From assembly GCF_042661025.1 (NCBI RefSeq), contig NZ_JBHSWH010000001.1, forward strand, positions 2,046,001 through 2,110,000: a DNA stretch of 64,000 nt. The letters run 5' to 3'. This document shows, in pieces, positions 54,619-63,196 of this stretch. Each line of letters opens with the position of its first letter. The first letter of the stretch is position 1. This DNA is from Flexivirga alba. Its GTDB lineage: Bacteria; Actinomycetota; Actinomycetes; Actinomycetales; Dermatophilaceae. Made by a program: the position numbers and the translations under genes. A model generated the notes under the pieces. That model searched no databases. It was not told the origin of the DNA and saw only the letters and a program-made list of their open reading frames with translations.

Positions 54619-55973
54619 ATGAAGCGTGCATGGCTGGTGATCCTGGGGATCTCCGTTGCTCTCGCGTTGACTTGCCTCGGTTCCGCGTCGACTTCGTCGA
54701 CGCGGGACCTTTGGTGTCTGCGGTCGTCATACTCTCGTTGCTGGCGTTGCTCGCCTCGGCGGCGCAGTCGACGCGACTTGCAGCAGGTAACGCCAGCGTC
54801 TCACTGACATCGATCTTGTTAGGGGCGGCCATCCCGCTGGCCGGCCCCATCGGTGCAGCCATCGTTGGGATGGTGTCCGCCATAGACCCGGCGACCAGGC
54901 GTCCGCCGGTTGTGCGCGCGTTCAACGTGTCGATGACCGGACTGGTCGGCGCTCTCGGTGGCCTCGTCTACCTAGGCTTTGGCGGCATAGTTCACCCGAC
55001 CCGGGCGCTGGATCCGTTGGCGATCGTTGGTCGGCAATTACTACCTCTCGCGGCTGCGACCGTGATCATGCTGCTGGTCAACGCGTTGTGCGTCGGTCTG
55101 ATGATCCGGGTGAGTGGTGGGCCGCCCCTTCCGATCTCCGTACGTCGTCTCGTGCGACAGGTGGGTCGGACCTACCTCGGCTACGGTGTGGTCGGCTTCC
55201 TCTTCGCGGTGCTCTGGGATCAGGTCGGTCTCGGCCCGGCGACGGTGCTGGTGATGATGGCGCCGCTCGTCCTGGCGCAATGGTCCTATTTCCAGCAGCA
55301 CGCCGAGTCGGTGGCGCACGAGCGCACGGTTTCCGGCTTGGTCGCCGCGAGTGAGGCCCGTGATCCGATCATGCGCGGCCGTAACCAACGGGTCGCCCAG
55401 GTCTGTGAGCTGTTGGGCAATGAGCTGCGGCTCTCGCCGAGCCAGTCCGATGCGCTGCACTTCGCCGCACTACTGCACGACGTCGGCATGGTCGCGCCGG
55501 TAGAAGGTCGGCACACTGACGACGAGGGCCGGCAGAGAGACCTCGATCGCATCCGTCGCCATCCGGCGCGCGGTGTCGAGATGTTGCGGTCGATCGAGTT
55601 CCTCGGGGACTCGATCACTGCCATCCGGCATCACCACGAGCGATGGGACGGTCGCGGCTATCCCGACGGACTGGCCGGGGAAGATATCCCACAGCTCGCT
55701 CGCATCCTGGCGGTTGCGGACACCTTCTGCGCGCTCGTGCCAAGGGTGGGAGTGGACGCGACGATCCAGGTGCTTCGCGGGCGAGTTGGCCGACAGTTCG
55801 ACCCGGACTGCGTCACGGCGCTGGTCGGCGTCGCCGACACGGCTCGCGGGTTCGCCACCGCCACGGCGGGCGACGAAGCCGGCCCGGAGACGACGGCCGA
55901 AGAGAGCCAGTGGCTCGATCATGATCTGCCGACGGTGTCCGACATGCTCGCGAGCGATCGGGCGCAGCGGTGA
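54619..55973 (+). CDS. membrane HD-GYP domain phosphodiesterase, frameshift near 54677
   Basis: About 450 residues when repaired. ATG at 54619 gives MKRAWLVILGISVALALTCL, a first membrane helix; one added base near CTCGG restores RFRVDFVDAGPLVSAVVILSLLALL. Several more helices form the sensor part. The cytoplasmic domain has HD (FAALLHDVGMV) and the GYP signature HHHERWDGRGYPDGLAGEDIP, so c-di-GMP hydrolysis is predicted. GTGA overlap with a second HD protein downstream. Confidence 0.83.
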
Positions 55974-57265
55974 GACGCACCGTCGCCGGGGTGCGGACCC
56001 CGATAGCCCTCTGGTCCGCCGTGTTGGTGGTCGCTTGTCTCTGTGCGGCCGTGCTGCAGGAGCACCTGACCACAGCGTCGGGTCCTCTCGTGCTCGGTTG
56101 CTTCACGTTGGCGATCGCTTGTGCATCCTTGCTGCACCTGTCGCTCTTCGGCGGGAGGGCGAGCACACCGGTCGCGACTGCGGTCGCGCTCAGCGTGGCG
56201 TTCGCGGGTCCACAACCGTTCAGCTTCGCTGGTCGTGTGCCGGACGCGACCTGGCAGGTGATCGCGACCGTGGTTGTCGGTCGGATGCTGGGCGGGCTGC
56301 TGAGCTGGCGTTTCCTCGGCATTCGGCCGGCGCCGATGGCGCGGCTCGGCCCGCTGCTCGCGGTAGCGATCGCGGCGGTGCTCTACCGCGACGTCCCGTT
56401 CTTCAACGGCGTCTCCGCCATCGACATGTATGGCGCGTGGGGCTCGCACCGCTGGCGTTCGGCCGTCGCGATGGCTGTTGTGGGCGCTGTCGCCGGTGCG
56501 GTGATGCTCATCGCGTCGGTCTTCCTGCACCGCAGTGGTCGGTCCTTCCGGACGGAATTCAACGAGGTTGCCCGGATCCAGACCGCCCTCAACGCAGCGG
56601 TCGTCTCGACGTCGATCGCGATCGCGCTGGGGATGTCGGCGTTGGGCGTCCTTGCCATACCTCTGATGTCGGCACCGTTGGTGTTGTTGCGTTTTGCGCT
56701 GCAACAGCAGGCGTCGGTGATCGACACGCGGCGGCAGACGATCGCCGCGCTGGCGCAGCTGACCGACATTGCCGGCTACACCCCGATCGGCCACTCGGCC
56801 CGGGTAGCGGCGCTGTCCCGCCGAATCGGTGCCGAGTTGCACTTGAACGACAGGGAGCTCGACGAGCTGGAGGACGCAGCGCGCCTGCACGACATCGGCC
56901 AGGTTTCGCTTGCCGTGCCGATCCCTGGTGGCGCCACCATCGACGTGGCACCGTCGGACCAGCGTGGCATCGCCGACGAGGGCGCTCGCATCGTGCGCCG
57001 TACAGAGGTGCTCGACCGGGTCGCCGACATCATCGAGGCGCAGGTGGTGCAGTTCCGTGAGGTGCAGGAGTATGGCGAGTCGGTCCCGATGAGTGCACGA
57101 ATCGTCAAGGTTTGCAACGCATTCGAGGACCTGACCCGAGGAGACGACGCGCTGCGGGACGCGGCGATCGAGCGGTTGACGCTCGGCATCGGCTATGAAT
57201 ACGACCCGACCGTGTTGGACCTGCTGATCAAAGTCACGGCGGGACACGACGACCGCGCCCGCTGA
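55970..57265 (+). CDS. membrane protein with degenerate HD-GYP domain
   Basis: 431 residues from the GTG at 55970. N-terminal multi-helix membrane part (ALWSAVLVVACLCAAVL, LGCFTLAIACASLLHL, AVAMAVVGAVAGAVMLIASVFL and others). The C-terminal HD domain keeps ARLHDIGQVSLAV and GHSARVAALSRRIGAEL, but the HHExxDGxGYP signature is missing (IIEAQVVQFREVQEYG). It may be a regulatory partner of the active HD-GYP protein encoded before it rather than an enzyme. Confidence 0.78.
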   Translation: MRRTVAGVRTPIALWSAVLVVACLCAAVLQEHLTTASGPLVLGCFTLAIACASLLHLSLFGGRASTPVATAVALSVAFAGPQPFSFAGRVPDATWQVIATVVVGRMLGGLLSWRFLGIRPAPMARLGPLLAVAIAAVLYRDVPFFNGVSAIDMYGAWGSHRWRSAVAMAVVGAVAGAVMLIASVFLHRSGRSFRTEFNEVARIQTALNAAVVSTSIAIALGMSALGVLAIPLMSAPLVLLRFALQQQASVIDTRRQTIAALAQLTDIAGYTPIGHSARVAALSRRIGAELHLNDRELDELEDAARLHDIGQVSLAVPIPGGATIDVAPSDQRGIADEGARIVRRTEVLDRVADIIEAQVVQFREVQEYGESVPMSARIVKVCNAFEDLTRGDDALRDAAIERLTLGIGYEYDPTVLDLLIKVTAGHDDRAR

Positions 57266-57276
57266 ACCCGTCCGGA

Positions 57277-57426
57277 TTACGACGAGCAGCTGGGGCACCT
57301 TCCCCGGCAGAGGACCTCGGTCTCGATCATGACGAACCCGTGGTTGTCGGCGACGTCCCGGCAAACTGCATCGGCCGTCACGTCGTCGATGTCGGCGGTT
57401 CGGCCGCAGCTGCGGCATACGACATG
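57277..57426 (-). pseudogene. Fur-family regulator, C-terminal fragment
   Basis: An open frame without a good start encodes GHVVCRSCGRTADIDDVTADAVCRD...HGFVMIETEVLCRGRCPSC and a TAA at 57277. The two CxxC motifs and the HGF-x-E element match the dimerisation/zinc domain of Fur-type repressors. The DNA-binding half is absent: the sequence upstream encodes another protein's tail. So this is a truncated remnant. Confidence 0.65.
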
Positions 57427-57469
57427 GCCCTCGTCCTCACCGGTTCGAGGGTGTTCGGCAGTCGTTGAC

Positions 57470-57600
57470 TCACGATGACACCTCCACGCGGATGCCGAAT
57501 CCTTTGATCTTGCGGTAGATCGTGGCGCGCGACATACCGAGCGCAGCCGCGGTGTTGTGGCGATCGTCCTGTCCGCGGCGGTGCTTCCAGCGTCGACGGT
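57470..57600 (-). pseudogene. Fis-type HTH regulator, C-terminal fragment
   Basis: The minus frame ending at the TGA at 57472-57470 encodes HNTAAALGMSRATIYRKIKGFGI, the C-terminal Fis/HTH_8 helix-turn-helix of acetoin-regulator-like activators. Nothing upstream matches the GAF or AAA domains expected, and the frame soon runs into the terminator inverted repeat at 57696. A relic abutting the Fur fragment. Confidence 0.6.
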
Positions 57601-57695
57601 GGTCGGTGCCTAGACGGGGCAAGTGGTGATGTAGGGCTTCCTGCAACGGTCGTATTCGGTGTGGCTGCGCAGGGTCGTGTCGCTCGTAGCGCGAA

Positions 57696-57752
57696 TGACG
57701 GCTCCCTCGCCGAGTGACGGCCGAAAACCGTCACTCGCCGAAGAAGCCGTCA
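57696..57752 (-). terminator. terminator of the symporter operon
   Basis: Inverted repeat with arms TGACGGCT/AGCCGTCA outside and GAGTGACGG/CCGTCACTC inside around CCGAAAA, 19 bp past the symporter stop. Confidence 0.75.
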
Positions 57753-57770
57753 TGCGGGATGGTCCTCGAG

Positions 57771-59483
57771 TCAGGCCGGGTCGGGCTTTGTCAATGACGG
57801 GCCGGAGGGCTCGCCGGTGCCGAGGTCCGTCGGGTCGTAGTTGTGATCGACCCGCGGGTCGTCGGATTCCACGAAGTAGTCGGCGACCACGGTCTCGTCG
57901 ACTCCGGCCGGCACCTTCAACGCGTTGAAGATGAGCGTGAGCACCACGGCGATCACCACGTTGATGATGACCGCGGTGAACGCGATGTAGCCGAGCTGAC
58001 CGATGACCGGGATGTTCGACAGTGACCCACCGAAGTGCTTGGTGGCGGGGCTGGCGACGTCATAGGCGCGCCACGTGCCGTAGACCATCGCGACTGCCCA
58101 ACCGGCGAGCAACGCATACCGGTGCATCCATCGGGTGTAGAGCCCGATCACGATCGCCGGGAAGGTCTGCAGGATCCAGATGCCACCCAGCAACTGCAGG
58201 TTGATGGCGTTCTGCTTGTCCATCGCGAGCACGAAGATGAGCGCAAAGACCTTGACCACGAGCGACGTCAGCTTGGAGATCTTGGCCTCCTCCGTGGGCG
58301 TCGCGTTCGGCCGGATCCATTCCTTGTAGATGTTGCGCGTGAAGGTGTTGGACGCGGCGATCGACATGATCGCGGCGGGCACCAGTGCGCCGATTGCGAT
58401 GGCTGCGAACGCAATTCCCGCGAACCAGCTCGGGAACTGATCCTCGAAGAGCTGCGGCACGACCAGCTGCGCGTTGGGCTTGCCGTTGAGTCCGATCGGC
58501 TTGGTCCCGGCGGCGATGGCCACCCAGCCGAGCAGCGCTAGCAACCCGAGCACGAAGGAGTATGCCGGCAGGATCGACGCGTTCTTGCGGATCGTGTTGC
58601 GACTCTTGGACGACAACACCGCAGTGATCGAGTGCGGATACATGAAGAGCGCCATTGCGGAGCCGAATGCCAGTGTCACGTAAGCCCATTGAGCCTTCGG
58701 GCCGACCGTGTCGGTGAATTTGGCAGCCTTGCCGGCGGGTGACTCCGACTTGGCGTGCACGGCGTCGAAGATGTGGTTCCAGCCACCGATCTTGCTGGGC
58801 AGATAGATCACCGCGACGATGATCACCAGGTAGATCAGGATGTCCTTGACGAAGGCGATGATCGCCGGCGCCCGCAGACCGCTGGTGTAGGTGTAGGCCG
58901 CGAGAATGATGAACGCGACGAAGAGCGGTGCGTCGTTCGCGAACCAGTTGCCCTTGCCGCCGATACCGGCGACTTCGAGGACAGCCTGAATACCCACCAA
59001 CTGCAACGCAATGTAGGGCAGCGTCGCGACGAAACCGGTGATCGAGATCGCCAGGGACAACTCGCGTGAGCCGTAGCGGCCGCGGACGAAGTCGCCGGCG
59101 GTGACATAGCCGTGCCGGTGACTGACCGACCACAGGCGCGACATGAAGAAGAAGATGATCGGGTAGAGCACGATCGTGTAGGGCACCGCGAAGAAGCCGC
59201 TGACCGCGCCGGCGCTGAACATCGCCGCCGGAACGGCCACGAACGTGTATGCCGTGTAGAGGTCACCGCCCAGCAGGAACCAGGTGATCCAGGTGCCGAA
59301 GCTGCGGCCGCCGAGGCCCCACTCGTCCAGCGAGTCCAGATTGCTTCCACGACGCCACCGGGACGCCATGAAGCCCATGACGGTGACCAGCAGGAAGAGC
59401 AGGACCAGGACGATCGTTGCCGAGACGTTGAGGCCGCCGCCCGGATGCGACGGATTCGCTGCAGTGTGAAGGAAGTTCGTCAT
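57771..59483 (-). CDS. sodium:solute symporter (SSS family, monocarboxylate uptake-like)
   Basis: 570 residues, about thirteen helices. Seen: SATIVLVLLFLLVTVMGFMASRW, DEWGLGGRSFGTWITWFLLGGDLYTAYTF, the SSS signature around GLRAPAIIAFVKDILIYLVIIVAV, and MYPHSITAVLSSKSRNTIRKNASILPAYSFVLG, ending in a polar acidic tail. Resembles the ActP/MctC branch that carries acetate, propionate and pyruvate. Its start overlaps the stop of the small DUF3311 gene, the usual partner of this branch. Confidence 0.88.
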   Translation of the reverse strand: MTNFLHTAANPSHPGGGLNVSATIVLVLLFLLVTVMGFMASRWRRGSNLDSLDEWGLGGRSFGTWITWFLLGGDLYTAYTFVAVPAAMFSAGAVSGFFAVPYTIVLYPIIFFFMSRLWSVSHRHGYVTAGDFVRGRYGSRELSLAISITGFVATLPYIALQLVGIQAVLEVAGIGGKGNWFANDAPLFVAFIILAAYTYTSGLRAPAIIAFVKDILIYLVIIVAVIYLPSKIGGWNHIFDAVHAKSESPAGKAAKFTDTVGPKAQWAYVTLAFGSAMALFMYPHSITAVLSSKSRNTIRKNASILPAYSFVLGLLALLGWVAIAAGTKPIGLNGKPNAQLVVPQLFEDQFPSWFAGIAFAAIAIGALVPAAIMSIAASNTFTRNIYKEWIRPNATPTEEAKISKLTSLVVKVFALIFVLAMDKQNAINLQLLGGIWILQTFPAIVIGLYTRWMHRYALLAGWAVAMVYGTWRAYDVASPATKHFGGSLSNIPVIGQLGYIAFTAVIINVVIAVVLTLIFNALKVPAGVDETVVADYFVESDDPRVDHNYDPTDLGTGEPSGPSLTKPDPA

Positions 59484-59767
59484 ACCTCACCGTCCTGGAT
59501 GGTCGATGCGTCGGCCGCTTGGAACGGCACGGGAGGACGAGCTTTGGTGACCAACACGTAGGCGATCGACGTGCAGATGACGCAGAAGACGACCAGCGCC
59601 ATCTGATACCAGATGAAGAAGGGAAAGGCGCCCAGCTTCGGTGTGGTCCGGGCGTACCAGCCGACGGGCACGAGCGCGATCATCGGCAGTAGGAGCACGA
59701 GGCCCGCGAGGACTTGTAGACGGCGGTCGGCCGGTGGGGCCTTGTCTGGGTATTTGTGTTGATTCAT
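59480..59767 (-). CDS. DUF3311 small membrane protein, symporter partner
   Basis: 95 residues from the ATG at 59767 (MNQHKYPDKAPPADRR). Two helices (LQVLAGLVLLLPMIALVPVGWY and FPFFIWYQMALVVFCVICTSIAYVL). DUF3311 proteins regularly precede SSS-family monocarboxylate symporters, as here, with a 4-base overlap. Confidence 0.82.
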   Translation of the reverse strand: MNQHKYPDKAPPADRRLQVLAGLVLLLPMIALVPVGWYARTTPKLGAFPFFIWYQMALVVFCVICTSIAYVLVTKARPPVPFQAADASTIQDGEV

Positions 59768-59861
59768 CCGGTACAACCTCGGGGTCGTAGTGACGGTGCT
59801 AACCGGAAAAAGCTACCGCCGTGACGCCTGGTACGGGTGAGATTTACGCGATCCATAGTTT

Positions 59862-59965
59862 GAGGTGGCCGAGGCTGGCCGAGAACCCTGAGGTGGCCGA
59901 GGAGCTCGTGAGGACCGAGCGGGCGTCTCGAGGTCCCGAACCTAAGGTGGCCGAGGAGCGACGAA
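59862..59965. repeat. REP-like repeat cluster, left flank of IS110 copy A
   Basis: Three GAGGTGGCCGAG or AAGGTGGCCGAG units (59862, 59891 and 59944 areas) with GCGTCTCGAGGTCCCG between the second and third. The last unit is cut by the insertion sequence; its other half resumes at 61304. Confidence 0.7.
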
Positions 59966-59984
59966 GGAGATGCTCCTATATCTG

Positions 59985-61088
59985 TCAAGCAGCGTTTTGG
60001 GCTGCTTGTTCGGGGATGGTTGGCAGGGTGATGGACTCGGTCAGGGCTTGCGTGATCAGGCGCTGAACGTCGCGGGCGACGTAGCGTTTGAGGCACCGGA
60101 TGACGTCGCGTTTCTTGAGGCCGTTGGCGGTCCGGCGAGCGATGTAGTCGCGTGTTGGTTGATGGTGGGCTATCCGGTTGATGACGATTTGGTGCAGCGC
60201 GTGGTTGCCCTGTCGGTCGCCGCCGCGGTTGAGCCGGTGCCGGTCGGTTCTGCCCGAGGATGCCGGGATCGGTGAGGCCCCGCACAGTGCAGCGAACGAT
60301 GCGTCGGTGCGGATCCGGTCGGGGTTGCCGCCGGCGGTGACGAGAAGCTGGGCTGCGGTTTGGATACCGATGCCGGACTGCTTTAGCAGTTTCGGGCAGG
60401 CGCGGGCGACCAGCGGGGCCAGGTCGGCGTCGATGTCAGCGATCTCTTCATTCAGGGCTTGGTAGCGGCGCGCGAGTCGACGCAGGGTGGCTTTGACTGC
60501 CTGAGCTGGGTCGTGGATGCGGGCATGGTCGGGGCGTAGCCGCGCGCAGGTGGCGATCAGCTGCGTTATCGGTAGGTCGTCCAGGTGGGCGCGTAGGTCT
60601 GCCGGTGCGGTGATCATGTGCGCGCGTAGCGAATTGATAGCAGCGGTACGGGATTTGATCGCGCTACGTCTACCCGAACGCAGCACCGCGATGGCCTCGA
60701 TGACACCGGTGGTGTCCTTCGGTGCGGTGGCCGCGGTCCCGGCCAACACGCCACGGGCGGCCATCAACGCATCGATCGGAGCGGACTTACCCACGCGCCG
60801 TCGGGTGCCACGGTCGGGTCGGTTGACCTCGATCACGCGTCCCCCAGCGCTTAGCAGGTGGCGGGTCAGTGCGGCACCGTAGGAACTGGTGCCCTCGACA
60901 CCGACCGCTACGACGTGCCCGAGCGCGGTCAACCATGCCCATAGCTGGGCGTACCCCTGCGCAGTCGTGGGGAACGTCGCGTGACCCAGTTCTTGGCCTC
61001 GTTCGTCAATGGCGGCCACGGTGTGGGTGTCGCGGTGGGTATCCACGCCGCCGATGATTCGGGGGTGATCTTCTACCATGGTGAGCAT
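59985..61088 (-). CDS. IS110-family transposase (copy A)
   Basis: 367 residues, identical to copy B. N-terminal RuvC-like DEDD domain (GGVDTHRDTHTVAAIDERG; VGVEGTSSYGAALTRHL; NRPDRGTRRRVGKSAPIDALMAA) and a C-terminal transposase_20 domain with IGIQTAAQLLVTAGGNPDRIRTDASFAALCGASPIPASSG, containing the conserved catalytic-type Ser. A bridge-RNA-guided recombinase by family. Confidence 0.92.
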   Translation of the reverse strand: MLTMVEDHPRIIGGVDTHRDTHTVAAIDERGQELGHATFPTTAQGYAQLWAWLTALGHVVAVGVEGTSSYGAALTRHLLSAGGRVIEVNRPDRGTRRRVGKSAPIDALMAARGVLAGTAATAPKDTTGVIEAIAVLRSGRRSAIKSRTAAINSLRAHMITAPADLRAHLDDLPITQLIATCARLRPDHARIHDPAQAVKATLRRLARRYQALNEEIADIDADLAPLVARACPKLLKQSGIGIQTAAQLLVTAGGNPDRIRTDASFAALCGASPIPASSGRTDRHRLNRGGDRQGNHALHQIVINRIAHHQPTRDYIARRTANGLKKRDVIRCLKRYVARDVQRLITQALTESITLPTIPEQAAQNAA

Positions 61089-61094
61089 CCGTTC

Positions 61095-61285
61095 TCTTTA
61101 CGGGTGGGCGGATGCGCACCGGCCGGTGTGGGTAGACAGCACATAGACGAGGCCCGGTATGGCCACGCTCCTATCAAGTCATATCCGCCCGGTCGGCACG
61201 CGCACGCCGGGCAAGGGGACCGATCTCGTGAAAGACAGTCCTGACTAGAGGACGTCGGCGTCTCGAGGAGTCACCCTTGCCCAGC
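61095..61285 (-). ncRNA. putative IS110 bridge RNA (copy A)
   Basis: Mirror image of the region described for copy B at 61805-61995, identical in sequence. Limits are approximate; no transcript evidence. Confidence 0.5.
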
Positions 61286-61324
61286 ACACGCACCATCATC
61301 TATGCGTCTCGAGGTCCCGATCGC

Positions 61325-61373
61325 GAGGTGGCCGAGGAGGAGCGAAGCGGGGGAAGCTGCGTCTCGAGGTCCC
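61325..61373. repeat. REP-like repeat between the IS110 copies
   Basis: GAGGTGGCCGAGGAGGAGCG, then AAGCGGGGGAAGCTGCGTCTCGAGGTCCCG: an uninterrupted copy showing what the IS110 target looks like when empty. Confidence 0.7.
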
Positions 61374-61387
61374 GCGCACCTCGACCG

Positions 61388-61681
61388 TCAATCGTCGCTA
61401 CTGCTCGTGCGCCGCTTTGCCAACCCTGGCAACAGGTCGAACCGCCCGGCGATCAACGCCTCACGCTTCGGGCGGCTCCAGCCGTGCAGCTTGCGCTCCA
61501 ACGCATATGCCTCGCCAATGTGCGATGTCTCCATGAACCAGACGAGTTCGACCGGCATACGATCGCTGGTGTATGCCGAGCCCATCCCGGCGTAGTGCTC
61601 CGTCATACGACGATCAAGGTCGCGGGTGCTGCCGACGTAGTAGCTTCCGTCGCCGCAGCGCAGGATGTAGGTCCAAGCCAT
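61388..61681 (-). CDS. GIY-YIG nuclease family protein
   Basis: 97 residues. Seen: TYILRCGDGSYYVGSTRDLDRRMTEHYAG (the GIY-YIG-like strands and the Arg), YTSDRMPVELVWFMETSHIGEAYALERKLHGWSRPKREALI (Glu and helix motif). This is the UvrC-type small stand-alone subfamily often misannotated as UPF0213. The only gene in the ~450-bp spacer between the two inverted IS110 copies. Its catalytic pattern looks intact. Confidence 0.85.
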   Translation of the reverse strand: MAWTYILRCGDGSYYVGSTRDLDRRMTEHYAGMGSAYTSDRMPVELVWFMETSHIGEAYALERKLHGWSRPKREALIAGRFDLLPGLAKRRTSSSDD

Positions 61682-61804
61682 GTGCCGATTTTGAGCAGGC
61701 TCGAGACGGAAGTCGCCCTAAACCGGGTGGATTGTGGACGAGTTTCGCGTTTGCAGTGGATGTGGACGCGCGGGACCTCGAGACGCATAGATGATGGTGC
61801 GTGT

Positions 61805-61995
61805 GCTGGGCAAGGGTGACTCCTCGAGACGCCGACGTCCTCTAGTCAGGACTGTCTTTCACGAGATCGGTCCCCTTGCCCGGCGTGCGCGTGCCGACCG
61901 GGCGGATATGACTTGATAGGAGCGTGGCCATACCGGGCCTCGTCTATGTGCTGTCTACCCACACCGGCCGGTGCGCATCCGCCCACCCGTAAAGA
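61805..61995 (+). ncRNA. putative IS110 bridge RNA (copy B)
   Basis: The left-end non-coding region contains CCTCGAGACGC (61822-61832), identical to the flanking target (61776-61786). It also contains ATAGGAGC (61916-61923), identical to the right end (63111-63118), and TCGTCTATG (61940-61948), which pairs with CATAGATGA of the left end (61786-61794) allowing one G-U. This is the order of guides expected for target-binding and donor-binding loops of a bridge RNA. Limits are inferred. Confidence 0.55.
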
Positions 61996-62001
61996 GAACG
62001 G

Positions 62002-63105
62002 ATGCTCACCATGGTAGAAGATCACCCCCGAATCATCGGCGGCGTGGATACCCACCGCGACACCCACACCGTGGCCGCCATTGACGAACGAGGCCAAGAA
62101 CTGGGTCACGCGACGTTCCCCACGACTGCGCAGGGGTACGCCCAGCTATGGGCATGGTTGACCGCGCTCGGGCACGTCGTAGCGGTCGGTGTCGAGGGCA
62201 CCAGTTCCTACGGTGCCGCACTGACCCGCCACCTGCTAAGCGCTGGGGGACGCGTGATCGAGGTCAACCGACCCGACCGTGGCACCCGACGGCGCGTGGG
62301 TAAGTCCGCTCCGATCGATGCGTTGATGGCCGCCCGTGGCGTGTTGGCCGGGACCGCGGCCACCGCACCGAAGGACACCACCGGTGTCATCGAGGCCATC
62401 GCGGTGCTGCGTTCGGGTAGACGTAGCGCGATCAAATCCCGTACCGCTGCTATCAATTCGCTACGCGCGCACATGATCACCGCACCGGCAGACCTACGCG
62501 CCCACCTGGACGACCTACCGATAACGCAGCTGATCGCCACCTGCGCGCGGCTACGCCCCGACCATGCCCGCATCCACGACCCAGCTCAGGCAGTCAAAGC
62601 CACCCTGCGTCGACTCGCGCGCCGCTACCAAGCCCTGAATGAAGAGATCGCTGACATCGACGCCGACCTGGCCCCGCTGGTCGCCCGCGCCTGCCCGAAA
62701 CTGCTAAAGCAGTCCGGCATCGGTATCCAAACCGCAGCCCAGCTTCTCGTCACCGCCGGCGGCAACCCCGACCGGATCCGCACCGACGCATCGTTCGCTG
62801 CACTGTGCGGGGCCTCACCGATCCCGGCATCCTCGGGCAGAACCGACCGGCACCGGCTCAACCGCGGCGGCGACCGACAGGGCAACCACGCGCTGCACCA
62901 AATCGTCATCAACCGGATAGCCCACCATCAACCAACACGCGACTACATCGCTCGCCGGACCGCCAACGGCCTCAAGAAACGCGACGTCATCCGGTGCCTC
63001 AAACGCTACGTCGCCCGCGACGTTCAGCGCCTGATCACGCAAGCCCTGACCGAGTCCATCACCCTGCCAACCATCCCCGAACAAGCAGCCCAAAACGCTG
63101 CTTGA
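62002..63105 (+). CDS. IS110-family transposase (copy B)
   Basis: 367 residues, identical to copy A, intact. ATG at 62002 (a second ATG, MVEDHPRI, follows three codons later). Domain content as for copy A. Identity of the two copies implies a recent duplication or ongoing gene conversion. Confidence 0.92.
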   Translation: MLTMVEDHPRIIGGVDTHRDTHTVAAIDERGQELGHATFPTTAQGYAQLWAWLTALGHVVAVGVEGTSSYGAALTRHLLSAGGRVIEVNRPDRGTRRRVGKSAPIDALMAARGVLAGTAATAPKDTTGVIEAIAVLRSGRRSAIKSRTAAINSLRAHMITAPADLRAHLDDLPITQLIATCARLRPDHARIHDPAQAVKATLRRLARRYQALNEEIADIDADLAPLVARACPKLLKQSGIGIQTAAQLLVTAGGNPDRIRTDASFAALCGASPIPASSGRTDRHRLNRGGDRQGNHALHQIVINRIAHHQPTRDYIARRTANGLKKRDVIRCLKRYVARDVQRLITQALTESITLPTIPEQAAQNAA

Positions 63106-63124
63106 CAGATATAGGAGCATCTCC

Positions 63125-63193
63125 CTTTCGTGACGCTCGCTCGTTCCTCACGAGCTCCTCAAGGCACCGCTTCGTCGCTCCTCGGCCACCTTT
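63125..63193. repeat. REP-like repeat, right flank of IS110 copy B
   Basis: Reads CGTGACGCTCGCTCGTTCC, then GAGCTCCTCAAGGCACCGCT, then TCGTCGCTCCTCGGCCACC: the reverse complement of the family, continuing the half cut at 61786. Confidence 0.65.
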
Positions 63194-63196
63194 GGC

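Larger units (their letters stand above)
59970..61305 (-). mobile_element. IS110-family insertion sequence, copy A
   Basis: Exact inverted match of copy B: identity runs from 59966 to 61319 against 61771-63124 (1,354 bp), including a few bases of flanking REP. Transposase 59985-61088, ~15-19 bp after it to the right end, ~215 bp before it to the left end. GCAT occurs at both junctions. Inserted inside a REP-like repeat. Confidence 0.85.
61785..63120 (+). mobile_element. IS110-family insertion sequence, copy B
   Basis: Left end next to CCTCGAGACGC at 61776-61786, right end at ATAGGAGCAT (63111-63120), transposase 62002-63105. No classical terminal inverted repeats, as usual for IS110. The non-coding part lies upstream of the transposase (IS110 group rather than IS1111 group). 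Flanked on the right by the other half of a REP-like repeat. Confidence 0.85.

Noticed and set aside
59862..61373. CRISPR array
   Set aside because: Repeats are irregularly spaced, vary in length and orientation, and have no cas genes; they fit a REP-like family.
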